From positions 155,333 to 219,332 of the forward strand of contig MU277684.1 in the NCBI GenBank assembly GCA_022385805.1: a DNA stretch of 64,000 nucleotides, given 5' to 3'. The notes beneath the pieces are model-generated. The model saw only the letters and a program-made list of their open reading frames with translations. It was not told where the DNA came from and did no database searches. Shown here one piece after another: positions 22,531 through 33,814 of this stretch. Position 1 is the first letter of the stretch. Each line of letters opens with the position of its first letter. Both the position numbers and the translations under genes were made by a program. This stretch comes from Pilatotrama ljubarskyi (taxonomy: Eukaryota > Basidiomycota > Agaricomycetes > Polyporales > Polyporaceae).

Positions 22531-23875
22531 ATGTCGTCCACTCGTGGCGGCGGTAGCGGTATGAGGTTGCTGCAGTTCCATCGACCTCAGTTCGATGTCA
22601 GCAAAGCCTCTATACCGGAGCTTACTCCCGAATCTCGTAGGTAGGGTTCATTCAAGTTCAGCCCTCAACTCGCTCGAATAGCTGCTGCGACGTACGCTAA
22701 CAGAGTGGACTTTGCCGGCAGATGCATACAAAGGCTGGCTGCATATCGACCACCGAAGCTATCTCTGAGATATCCGAAGTCTAGAAGTGCCGCCGTGCTC
22801 GTTGCGCTGTTCGTCGGTCGTATGGGCGACCTCTACGTGCTCCTGAGTCGGTCAGTTCGAGTATGGCGGGACGGACACGGATTCGCTGACAATCCCCCAG
22901 GCGCGCCTCGTCATTGAGAACGTATGCGGGAGACACTGCGTTACCTGGTGGCAAGTGGGAACCGCGGGACAAGAGCATCGAGTGGACTGCAGTGAGTCCT
23001 CTTTTATACGAACTACCCGAGCAGAAGACTCACACGTTACTGGAGAGACGAGAGGCTTTCGAGGAGGTAGTGCTGTCCTTGGTCTGGGCTAAACATACAA
23101 GGCTGAAGTTCACAGATCGGGCTCCCTCTAGACTACAAGAAGGTGCCGCTGCTGTGCATCCTCGACCCTTTCCTGGCAGGGAATCGTCTCATTGTCACTC
23201 CGTGAGTGCGTACGTCTCATGTTTGGGGCCGGTATAACCTGTCGTCCAACAGGGTCGTGGTACTCATACTTGACAAGACACTCCGGGTATGACTGCCCGC
23301 TTTGATTCCAGGACATTAGCTGAACCTTTCCTTAGCCTATCCTCAACCGGGCGGAGGTCACTTCGCTATTCTCGCATCCCCTCGTCTCCTTCCTACATTC
23401 CGACCCCCCTTTCCCTTTGGAGCCAGAGATGCTGGAGCTCAAGTACCACACGTACACTGACATCGACTCCAACACCGTCCCAGGGAAGATCCGGATGCAT
23501 ACCTTCCTCACGGGTCGGGAGGCTGGAGGAACAAAACCCATCTTCGGCTTGACAGCGTAAGATCGCTCGCTGTTAGCTTTCACTCAGCAGAGCCTCACCT
23601 AGAAACGCAGGGCCATACTCATCAAGGTCGCGACCATAGGCTATGGACGAGAACCCGACTTCGAGCCATATGCACCCGGACAGCCGACCATGCAGCAGCG
23701 GATAGCACACGCGCTCCGATACGATGCCGTTTTCCGCGAGGCTGAGCGAGCAGAGGGGATAGATCCAGACAAGACACCGGACCCGTCTAGTTTGGGCCAG
23801 AGTCATGACTCCGCTGCGGAAGTGAAGCGCAGGCGACGACTAGGACCACGGAGGTGGGTACGTGCGAAGCTGTAG
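22531..23875 (+). CDS. Nudix hydrolase, peroxisomal CoA-pyrophosphatase type
   Basis: Enzymes of this group (yeast Pcd1, animal NUDT7) cleave the pyrophosphate of coenzyme A or its derivatives, mostly in peroxisomes. The Nudix box is assembled from three exons: LPGGKWEPRDKSIEWTA, RREAFEE and IGLPLDYKK. This gives the GGK..E..D..TA.REA.EEIGL pattern of the CoA-type box. Upstream is RSAAVLVALFVGRMGDLYVL, the first strand of the fold, and downstream are VPLLCILDPFLAGNRLIVTP and GREAGGTKPIFGLTA, which is where CoA-type members recognise substrate. The C-terminus is an Arg/Lys-rich tail ending RRWVRAKL, not a plain SKL signal, although its last residues are SKL-like (AKL). At least seven exons, one of only about 21 bp carrying the catalytic RREAFEE. 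Confidence 0.82.
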
Positions 23876-24475
23876 CGGTGGCGGGGGATGGTAGGACTTC
23901 GGATTCCGTCTTGCGCTTCATCTATGTACCATATCGCATTTTGACGGTCACGCGCTCCAATGCGTCTTCATGCTTCACTCACCCTGCAACCCAATACTTC
24001 AGTACCTATAGCCAGACCCTGCACTCCGCGGTCTTCACCTGCGCAGCCTGTCAGTATGTCATGCCGTGCTGGTTGATGGAACTTGTACGTGTACGTAACC
24101 AACAAACGAAATCACTCCTCATGGTGTAAGTAAGTATGCCACTGGATAACCGAGCAGTAAGCTCGAATCCGGCAGGCGTGCCATCGTGCAGGGCGAGAGG
24201 TGTCCAGCGTTGTTTCATACAAGTCTCATCTCGGTCTCAAACGCAGCAGCTGGACGTTGTTGGGTCTGACCAAAATGGCAGGGCGTGGACCTGATGCGGC
24301 TGCTGACATAAGCCGGCCTCGCGCTCTCCACGCCCATTTGTTGCAGGCGGTGAGGGAGTCCGCGCTGCAGCCTTTCTCTCACCCACCATCCACCACCTCT
24401 CCAGCCCGTTCTTTCCACCTTCTGATTCGCCATTTGACCCTCTAACGACACCGCCCACGACTCACGAACCCTCTT
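23876..24475. other. Intergenic, no gene seen
   Basis: A 600 bp spacer. The last 150 bp are C- and CT-rich, as often seen just upstream of fungal start codons. Confidence 0.5.
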
Positions 24476-25991
24476 ATGCCACAAGTATACCGCCGACATT
24501 CAGACTACAGCCCGCGTCCACCCCCCGCCCCTCGCCGCCGCTCGAGCATGGTGCCACAAGGCCCACAGCCCACTGACGCCGACGACTCCATCGTTCTCGC
24601 TGACCTCGTACGCACCGGAGAAGCATCCCGGCTACGCCGACGGGGTGCAATGCGCCTTGATCACGGTCCTGCGGCCGCTGCTCGTGCGCCTCTCCCCCCC
24701 ACCGCGGGCCCGAGCTCCTACGCGCCTCCAGCGCGCCCCATTGTCATCGAGCCATCGCGGACGCCCAGTCCCGAGCCCAACGCTGACGACAGTGGAGGAG
24801 ACGAATACACCTATACGGCAGGTCCTGTGTGGAGGGGCTGGGATACGACCTCGGACCAAGAGCCGGGTCGTGTGGAGGGCGGGCAGGCCGTTGAGATCCT
24901 GAGCGAAAGCATACAGGCTGGCCGATCCTATGCCCTGTACTGTGGCGGGGAGGAATCCCTCCTCTCTGATGAGGAGGAGGAACGGCCACGACCGTTTGAG
25001 CCATCGCTCTTCCCTATCATGACCTCTGCACGCAGCTCGTCCTCCAAACCCCAGAGTAAGTCCTTACGAAGGATGAACGGGTGCGGGGCCCTCGTCCATT
25101 TGCGTGCGTATCCCCAACGGCCACGCGGCGTATGGATGGCAAAGGAGGAAGCCACCGAGATCGTCGTGGGCCTGGACGCGCGCTATTGCGACCATCCGGC
25201 CATGGACAAAATGCTGAGGAGCGCGTGTGGCTGCATTAGAGAAGGCATAGGCTGCTCAGTATGGTGCGTGTTCCAAAATGTTTGTTTCCCATTCAGCAAG
25301 GCTGACCATTCATTCCAGTGGGAACACACTTGGAACGCGATATGTGCCGTGCCAGGCGGCGTCCGAGAGTATATTTTCTCCCAGCCCGCCGGCCTCCGCA
25401 GCCTCCTCTCCTCCCAGACCAGTGCGTCCGTTTGGACCCAATTATTGGAATGCTCGCCCAGCTTCGCAGCACCGCCGGAATTCATCTTCCTCGAGCTCGT
25501 CGCACGCCTCCCCCTCCTCATACTACACCTTCTTCGCTGACCGAGTCTCTTCGTCTCCACCCTGTGAGCTCTCTCAAACAACTCAATGTCTTGCGCCGGA
25601 GCCGTCTCGTAGGACTATCAGTAGAGCTGCATCTCCGGAGGTCATGGACTACGGCTACAGGTGGACAGCGTCACCGATGCCTGTGACGGCCGCCCTACCC
25701 ACCGGAGAGCCTCCGGCCAGCTCAAGCTTCATGACTACTCCCCTTTCGCCCGTCTTCACTCTCCCTCCGTTACCACCAATCACTCGCACCCCAAGCCAGA
25801 TGCGTCCGCCATCTGCCCCAATCCGTATCTCACGCGGCATCGGATTAGAGCTACGCTCCCCTGGCGGGCCCTTGAGCACCCCGAGTGGAGAGCCGGGGAT
25901 GCAGCTGGGAATGGACGTCGATCCGGACGGCGTGCCGCTGGTAGAGCCCGGCTCGCCTGACAAAGAGGCGATGTCGTGGCCAGGACGCTAG
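24476..25991 (+). CDS. Largely disordered protein with central Cys-rich motif
   Basis: Two exons, with an intron at about 25264-25318 inside a cysteine codon. The first half is proline-, arginine- and acid-rich. The centre has a compact conserved-looking module: NGCGALVHLRAYPQRPRGVW, then SACGCIREGIGCSV joined across the intron to CGNTLGTRYVPC. The spacing of cysteines suggests a small zinc-binding site. The rest is low complexity, with SSSSSSSHASPSSYYTFFA and many SP/TP dipeptides, ending PDKEAMSWPGR. I recognise the Cys module as something repeatedly annotated in Agaricomycetes as a hypothetical protein, but no function is known to me. It could bind nucleic acid or act as a scaffold; neither is shown by the sequence. 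Confidence 0.7.
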
Positions 25992-26532
25992 AGGTTCACG
26001 CTTTGCTTCACACTCACACGCCCTGCCTCGCCATAGATGCTACGAATTGAATACGGCTCCCCAGCGGACTCACGACGGCGACGACTTTCTTGGATGTTCT
26101 GTTTCCGGGACGCAGCGCACATACTTGCTGCGTCCCGCGATGGACCCGCCCTCCGCCGAATTGGAAACAGGTTGCGAGGGTGGATGTGTACGAATGTCGC
26201 TCCGTGCTGACCTATAGATGACTTTCGCATTTGACTTATACCATCAGTTCATACCATCTGTCTGTAGTAAATATCCTTGCTCACGCTATGTACTGGAATG
26301 CATTCTGGACCGTTTTCTCTTGACATAGTTGAGCATCCGATAGCTGAAGTGGAATGAACAAGACAACCAATTTGACATGATCAAGTTGCAGCAGAGAATA
26401 TCGCACAATCCTTTGCCGAGATGTATCCAGCCACTCGCGAGTGTACGAGCATGTGACGCCCCTTGTGCGCACCGATCGACTCGAGTCGACAGCCGTTCTC
26501 ACTCCGGATCCAGCTGAGGGCGTCGATTGTGG
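25992..26532. other. Intergenic, no gene seen
   Basis: A 541 bp spacer ahead of dipeptidyl peptidase III; no recognised element. Confidence 0.5.
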
Positions 26533-26679
26533 ATGAGATTATCTGCAGGCTGTCTCCGAGGTCTGCGAGTCCTCCCAGGATATCCAAAGCATACCCCTCC
26601 CGCCCATCTCGCTCTTCCAAGGCCCTTCCAGATCTTACATCCTACGAGCTCGTTCAGGACCCGGACTTTCGCGACCACA

Positions 26680-29600
26680 ATGGCCAAATTCTCCGCGGCG
26701 GAACGTTTTCTTGCAGACCGGTCTGCGCCCTACTGCAGTCTCTCTGTGGCGAAGTCGTTTGAGCAACTAAGGTACGTGGGGAGTCTCGTATTGTTTGGCC
26801 AGCGACTGATCGTGTACCCCCTGTGCAGCTCGAAGGAGAAGAAGTACGCGCACTACATTGGCCAGGCCTCCTGGGCCGGCGCACGCATCATCCAGGGCCA
26901 GTGGACCCCGCAGGCACAGAAGCTCTACGACCTCCTTATACTCACTTTCAGCGAGAACGGGAAACTCGCGGACTTGGAATCGCTGCAGCAGCGTAGCGGC
27001 GTCTCGGCAGAGGACTGGGAGGATGTCTTGCAGTATACCAGCCAGGTGAGTGGTCATACCGGTCATGCTCGTGATCCGTGTGCATGGCTGGGACACGAGA
27101 GAATTCGACGAGTATTTGAAGACTGACTGGAACGCGAACGAAGGTCCTGAGCAACCTGGTGAACTACAAGTCGTTTGGTTTCACCAAGATCGTCCCTCGC
27201 GTGTCCGAGGAGAGGTTCGCCGCAGTCGTCGAGAAGTCGGCCAATGCTGCCAATGCGCTCCCCCTCTGGAACGAGGTGTGTCTACCAGGTGGCCTGCCGC
27301 GTGAATGCATATCAACGCCCGCGGTTTAGCTCAAGGGACACATCTACCAACTCGTACCCGAGTCAAGCAACTTCATCGGGAAGCGCTCCCTGGGCCATGT
27401 GTCCAACTACTACTTGGGTGAGCCTCCCACGGACGAAGAAGTAGCGGCGATCCAGGCCGCCGCTGAGAAGCTCGACATTTCTGTCCTGAACACCCGGTGA
27501 GCATGAATAGAAACGTAAGTCATGAATCATTAGCTGAACTACGAAACAGTGTGCGGAAAGACGGCCCAGACGACTTCACGCTCCTCGTGGCGTCCGCGGA
27601 CCCTCAGGCTAGGACCTTCCATGAGATCCAGATTCTCGACAAGAAGGCGAAGCTCACTGTTGAGTACGGCGACTTCGCCGACTCATTGCGGAAGGTCGTT
27701 TCAGCTCTCGCAGAGGTGCGCTGTCAACCTAGGACCTGGCACCGACTCCAAACTCATAGTGAACTGCAGGCAAAGAAGTACGCAGCCAACGACCATCAAG
27801 TCGCCATGCTCGAGGGCTACATTGAATCGTTAGTTGAGCACATGTAGTGCCGACATGGAGGGTCAGCTGACCCGTGTGCCAACCAGCTTCAAAACCGGCT
27901 CTATCCCTGCGCATATCAAGGCCTCGGAGCACTGGGTCAAGGACATCGGACCGGTCGTCGAGAGCTACATTGGCTTCGTTGAGACGTATGTCGACCCGTA
28001 TGGCGGTCGCGCTGAGTGGGAAGGTGTGGCATGTCTTCGTATTCAAAGACGGACCATGGGACTGAAGAACTGGGTGAATCCACAGGCTTCACGGCGATCG
28101 TTGACAAGGAGCTCAGCGCAAAATACGAGACGCTGGTGCACGACGCTCCGGAGCTGATCAAGTCATTGCCGTGGGGCAAGGACTTTGAGGTCGATACGTT
28201 CAGGAAGCCCGACTTCACCGCTTTGGAAGTGGTGACGTTTGCTACGGGAGGTATGTTTGCCTGATTCCGTTGTTTTGCATGCGCACTGAAACGCATGTGT
28301 AGGTATTCCCGCTGGCATCAACGTGAGCAAGGTTGGGATGTACTGTTTGCCTACTGCTCACGAGCACTGTCGTAGATCCCGAACTACTACGAGGTCCGCG
28401 AATCCGTCGGCTTCAAGAATGTGTCCCTTGCCGTATGTCGAGTTCCCTTTCGGCTATACTTGAGAGATTAACTTCTCTGTGCGCAGAACATCTTAGCTGC
28501 CAAGGCGCCAAGTCAGTGTCGCTTGAACTTTCGGTTCTCCTCGCTGTCGCTCATCAGAACTCGCAGATGAGGAGCTCACGTTCATTCATCCCGACGATGC
28601 CGAGCTGTACAATCAATGGGACTCGCGCGCGTTTGAAGTACAAGTAGCGAATCACGAGCTGCTGGGTCACGGCAGCGGGAAGCTTTTCAAGGAGAACGCT
28701 GATGGGACGAAGAACTTCGATCCTGCGAAGGTGAGTCTAAAGTGACATGGACGGAGAACAGAAAGTAGGACTCACGACCCCGCTTACAGATCATCAACCC
28801 TCTCACCGGCAAGCCCATGTGAGCAGTGAATTCACTCTGTTTACTGTACCGGCTGCTCACGCAGTACTGCAGTACGTCGTGGTATAAGCCCGGACAGACT
28901 CCCGACTCGGTACTTGGAGAGGTCTCCTCTTCAATGGAGGAATGCCGTGCAGAGACTGTTGCTCTATACCGTACGCAGAGATATTCATCTACCTCTGTCC
29001 AGCGATGGCTCAACCCGCCTGCATTCTAGTTGTCAGCAACCTCGATATCCTGAAGATCTTCGACGTACGTCCACCATATCCCTCCTCCACGCTGCCCGTC
29101 TCTCACTGTACGTTCTCTGTGCGTAGTACACCGACAAGAAGACGGTCGAAGATATTCAGTACATCTCCTTCCTCCTGATGGCCCGCGCTGGTATCCGTGC
29201 ACTCGAGTTCTACGATCCTGCAACCAAGAAGCACGGGCAAGCGCACATGCAAGCTCGGTATGTCTCTCCCGATAAAACATTATGCAAAAATGACCAACGC
29301 CTCTGCTAGTCTCGGTATCACCCAACACCTCATCAAGTCTGGCATTGCCAGGCTCGAGGAGGTCCGTGCCGCCGATGGGACCCTCGAAAACGCTTACGTC
29401 CGGGTCGACCGGGAGAAGGTGCTCAAAGAGGGCAAGGACGTCGCCGGAAAGCTCCTCGTCGAGCTCCAGGTGCGCAAGAGCACGGCGGACGGCCCGGGCG
29501 CGCGTGCCTTCTACACCGAATTGACGACGCCCTTGCCTGGCTGGGATGGCGAGATCCGGGACCTTGTCCTGAGGAAGAAGCTGGTGGGTCCCGTGTTTCT

Positions 29601-29772
29601 CGCGCTACGGGAATCCTCCGGCCGCTTGCTGACGACTATCGTGATCCCCATGTAGCCGAGGAAGATCTTCGTGCAGCCCAACACATTCGTGGAGAACGAC
29701 GAGGTCGTGCTCAAGGAGTACCCTCTCAGCCCTGCTGGCGTGATCCAAAGCTTCATTGAGAGGAATCTTTGA
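26680..29772 (+). CDS. Dipeptidyl peptidase III (M49 metallopeptidase)
   Basis: This enzyme removes dipeptides from the N-terminus of short peptides, normally in the cytosol. The zinc-binding M49 motif is present as NHELLGHGSGKLF, and the second ligand motif as SSMEECRAETVALY. N-terminal landmarks include FLADRSAPYCSLSVAKSFEQ and KKYAHYIGQASWAGARIIQG. IPAGINIPNYYEVRESVGFK, TSWYKPGQTPDSVLGEV and TFVENDEVVLKEYPLSPAG lie further on. About fourteen exons join in frame with no lesion. I chose the ATG at 26680 because MAKFSAAERFLADRSAPY matches the usual start of the family. The frame is open further upstream to an ATG at 26533, adding 49 residues rich in Arg, Ser and Thr (HPTSSFRTRTFATT) that look like a mitochondrial presequence. 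Two products may be made from alternative starts. Confidence 0.92.
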
Positions 29773-30120
29773 GTATCTCATGGACGTTGGGTTGATGCTC
29801 TTAGGAACGTGGCTGTAGTCATGCGAAACGGTGTATTATAGCTTGCTTATGAATCGGACGGTTACATCCCTGCTGTCAACTAGGCGTCTGGCGGATCTGT
29901 GGTCGCCGAATGATAGTTTACAATCATGCAGAGTGGCAGCTCCTAAATGATGCTCTAGTGTACAGAAATCTGGTCGTCTAAGGCGTGGTCTAGAAGGTCA
30001 TCAACTACGTCGTGAACCGGATGAGAGAGGAAAAGGACGTCTGTCGTCCAGCAAACGGAACATCTAGTTCATCTAAGACGTACAGTAACATGTATACCGG
30101 TGAGGTTGAGGTGGAAATCG
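29773..30120. other. Convergent 3' region, no gene
   Basis: Between convergent stop codons; should hold both polyadenylation regions. No gene seen. Confidence 0.5.
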
Positions 30121-32134
30121 TTAAAGGAGCAGGAGGGACACGGCAGTGAGAGCTCTGGGAAACGCTACGCTCAGTACGATACCAATGGGACTTCACGTGG
30201 TGTGAACTCACGAGGACGAGAAGAACATGAACACGTCTACGAGAAGATGGTGAGATACGCGACTATACAGAGTCAAATTGCTGCTCACATTGAACCAGGA
30301 GGAATGCCTGAGGGGTATCCTTAAGAATTGGGCTTCGCCAGCAGGGCTGGAAAGGACCACTCACCGAGAGCGTGTCTACGTTGCCGTCAGGCGCATACAA
30401 GGAAGCTACGATCAGTTGACTGCGGTGCGTCAGCAGCTAGTCTTCTCTATGACTGGAGAGCACTCACTTCACGGCTGTCGGGGTACCGCTCAAGAACATA
30501 GCCACGAAACGCTCTGCCTTCGCACCCCTGTCAATGAATCCAGCGTTGGTCATCGCTTGCACAAGGAAGACACCGATGACAGGGAGGATGAGCATCTTCG
30601 TGATGGTGGTCAAGAACATGGCCATCAGTGGAAGGCGAGAGAGCGGGCGCGGAATCTGCAATCGAGCGAAGCTAGCCCCAAGCAGGACGAGCGCGAGAGG
30701 TACGGCAATGTTGCCCATGAACTCCGCTATGAAGCGATGTGAGATGGTGTGGATATGTTACGCTTCTTCAAGACTCACCGGTATCGATGATGAATGCCAA
30801 CGGTGGACGACCGTCCGGCCCCTTCCAACTTGGCCCGCCAATGTCGGAGACATCGACGAAGAGTGCTTTAAGTGGTTGCACCAGGGCGATAGGGAGAGAT
30901 ATCGCGAGTGTGATAGTCACAGGAGTGAGCAGGGCCGACAGCGGTCTGAACACCCGAATGATTCGATGGGTGAAAGAGGCAGAGTGTAGCGTGTCGGTGT
31001 CGCTCCTCTGGGCTAGGCTTTGAGCATCTACTGACCGGATGGATTGAGCTCGAGTAGGTGGGGGAACGGGTGGTAGCGCTGAGGTGGAAGCGGATGGTGG
31101 AAGCGATGGCGTACGTAGCCGTGCATTCGGAAGCGGTGATGTCGTGGTGGACAGTCTTGATGTTCGACGTGCGAGTTGCACGTCGGGATCCGGGTCTACC
31201 TGCTCCTCGTTGAGGGCCTGTCCATCGAGCTCGGTGACCGACACCTGAGAGGATTCAGGAACGTCCTGTCGAATACCCTTCTCCGGCCATGCTTCCTCAT
31301 CCTTGTGGGCAACTTCCGATGGTAGACTCGGCGAGGGCGGTTCTTCACGATGAAGGACGTGACGAGCGATCAGGCTCCCGATAGGCTTTTCGTACCATCT
31401 TAGGCGGCGTTCCGCGGCCTCGCCTTGCGGAACGCCGGGACGGTAGTCCCATGATAGCGAATGGGCCGCGCCGAGCATCCAGAACGTGATATGGTACGCC
31501 ACAATGAAGATGGACACGAACGAGACGCCCACTATGGACACGAGGTCAGTCATGCAAGCCGGGGGCGTGATCTTTTGGTACGTACAAGCCTCGTCAGTGG
31601 CTGGGTTGAACGGGGCCTGTTGTGTAACCGAGATGACCACGGCGTTCGCTGGTGGGCGAGTGGTTCAGTGGTGAGAGCGAAGGCAGGAAGAGACAGCAAT
31701 GCCTACGCAGATTGCCCCAGTTGCTCATCCCCGTGAGCACCAGAATGCCCTGCCAGAAATTACGGGGTACATAGCAGATCTCGCGTATGACCAAACCGGC
31801 GAAGAATCCAAACGCCTCATAGAAGAAGGCAATCAGGAATAGCGGGCCAATCGCGCCCACGTTTGATGGTGTGAATGCAGGGATGATATTGGCAAAGATG
31901 AGGGCGGGCAAGGAGACGTTCATCGTCACTTGCGAAGCACCGCGCGAAGCTGCCGGAGGGAATAAACCCATCCGCGCGAGCACATATCCACAAATTATGG
32001 ATATGAACCTGTTTGAGGCGAATCAGCGACAAGGCCGTTGCAAGTTCATGACAGAGTAGTAGCATGAGGTACTCAACGTACGTCTTGATAAGGGGCATTA
32101 CGCCCGAATATATCAAGAACGCAGCGGATGGCAT
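30121..32134 (-). CDS. PIN-like transporter (auxin efflux carrier family)
   Basis: Membrane transport proteins of this family (PF03547 type, yeast Ecm3-like) have two bundles of five helices joined by a long cytosolic loop, usually in the endoplasmic reticulum or plasma membrane; fungal substrates are unknown. The protein begins MPSAAFLIYSGVMPLIKT, then CGYVLARMGLFPPAASRG, NVSLPALIFANIIPAFTPSN, ILVLTGMSNWGNL and TAVVISVTQQAPF. The central loop is about 190 residues, rich in Ser, Thr and Pro. The second bundle starts FRPLSALLTPVTITLAISLP, then FMGNIAVPLALVLLGASFAR and AERFVAMFLSGTPTAVN. QLIVASLYAPDGNVDTLS follows, with a final helix ending LTAVSLLLL. About seven exons. The stop is TAA at 30121-30123. 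The last intron is the least certain join. Confidence 0.82.
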
Positions 32135-33814
32135 TTTGGACGAGAGGACGCGGCGCGATGCACAGTACTGTGCGAGCTGGCTCTACTGTACCCCCGCTAT
32201 GAAAACTTATACCGGATCAGCCAGTTTACTCTTGGCGTGGGTGAGGCGGCGGGAGTAATGAAGACGTGGGTCGTGAAGAAGACATACCGGTCCTTTTGAG
32301 TCATGGCCCTCCTCATGTGAGGCTTCTTATCGCCTATTTTCGGTCATACACCTGGGGGAACAGCGCCGGTCCGGACTTCCGTTTCCTATTCCGTCGGCTT
32401 GGCGCTGAGCGCTTATTTCCCCAAGCCTCCGTCATGTTGTGTGACTTGTGTCTCCTGGATTGTTGCCTGACCTCTTTAGCACTGCTCCGGAAGTCCCAAA
32501 TGCCAGGATGTCTTCTCAAACGACTCTATGTTATGCCTCTCGCTTGTCATTCAATCCATTAGTACTACACATCTCACGTCAGACGGAATCGGCCACAGAC
32601 TCGACCGAATATCCCAGCATCGGTAGTGCCACGCTGACCCACGATTGCTGATAGTCCCAGGCGGAAAATGGAAATTCTGCCTGGCAAAACCCATGGTAAG
32701 CACAACACATGGTAAGGCCCCTCGGATATCGTGCTGGATAATGGGATGAGCGCGCATTCGGAATCGGCGGATAGCCCTTTATTGACTGACTTCGTTCCTT
32801 CGGCTCCTGCAGTATCGCTCACAACGCATCGGAGGATCTTGGCTGTTCGGGATATCTTCCAATCCGCCCTCATCTATACCATCGTCAGCGCTAAATATGT
32901 CGCCTCACGGTTGGAGAAGTGGCGGTACTGCGGTGTTAGCGTTCGGTAAGTATATCTGAATTACCTGCGCCAAGCCAACGCCTTTCTCGAAGGTCTTCAT
33001 TGCTACCACTTCAGAGAACTACCCTTCGGTTTTCTTGCCCGATGTAGTACTCGCTAGTAGTCCCATTTACCCGTTGGCTCTGTCAACAGTGCTCAACACG
33101 ACTGTCCCGCAGCGATAGTTCCATCTTTGACAACGATCGTGATATCATACTCGACGACCGGCCGCAAGCGCTTTCCTCGGGTCTGTATACAGCACTTGAA
33201 TGCTGACGTATGGCAACCTTGCGTTCGTATGCTCTCTCTGCGAAGGCGATCCGGGACGCCTTTCCTTGCTCATGAGTGCACGGTTATACGTCGGGAACCA
33301 GTCTGACTCGGTTGTCGCATCAGTGATTCGTTGGGATCCGAGTAGCGGTCGCGATCCCTCCATGAAAGAACCACCATGCTCTTCTAAATGCTAAGCAAAT
33401 GGCGTACATTCAAACTCCATGAAGTAGTATGTCGACTATTTGACGGAGAGAGGACGTCGAGTCAAGACTCGAGAGACTCGGAGAGCACTACAGTAGGGCA
33501 GCATTGATGCCGGAATCCGGCAATCTCGCAAGTCACGACTCAATGGGATGCTGTGACAAAAGTGGTCACGTCAAATGATGCGATCTCACGTTCCTGGCCC
33601 GATTACACCCCGATGTGGCAGTTTTGGCCCAGAGACGCGGGACGGTAGATCGGAATCTGGGCGTCCCACACGGTTCGAACGAGCGGCCCCGCGATGACCG
33701 CAAATTGGTGACTTGAACCGCGACGCGTATCTCTGCTCTCTGGTTCGCTCGGACTCCTTGAACCGCTACCACTTCCTGTCGGCGGACAACAGCTTCTCCC
33801 TCGTCGGCCCAGTC
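32135..33814. other. 1.7 kb intergenic region, no firm gene
   Basis: Lies between two divergent transporter genes. The plus-strand frame 32731-32949 ends at a consensus donor (GTAAGT) and reads IYTIVSAKYVASRLEKW, so it might be an exon of an unrecognised gene, but no partner exon could be found. Confidence 0.4.

Noticed and set aside
33600..33700. Possible tRNA around a GGTTCGAA sequence
   Set aside because: No acceptor, D or anticodon stem can be paired at the right distances.
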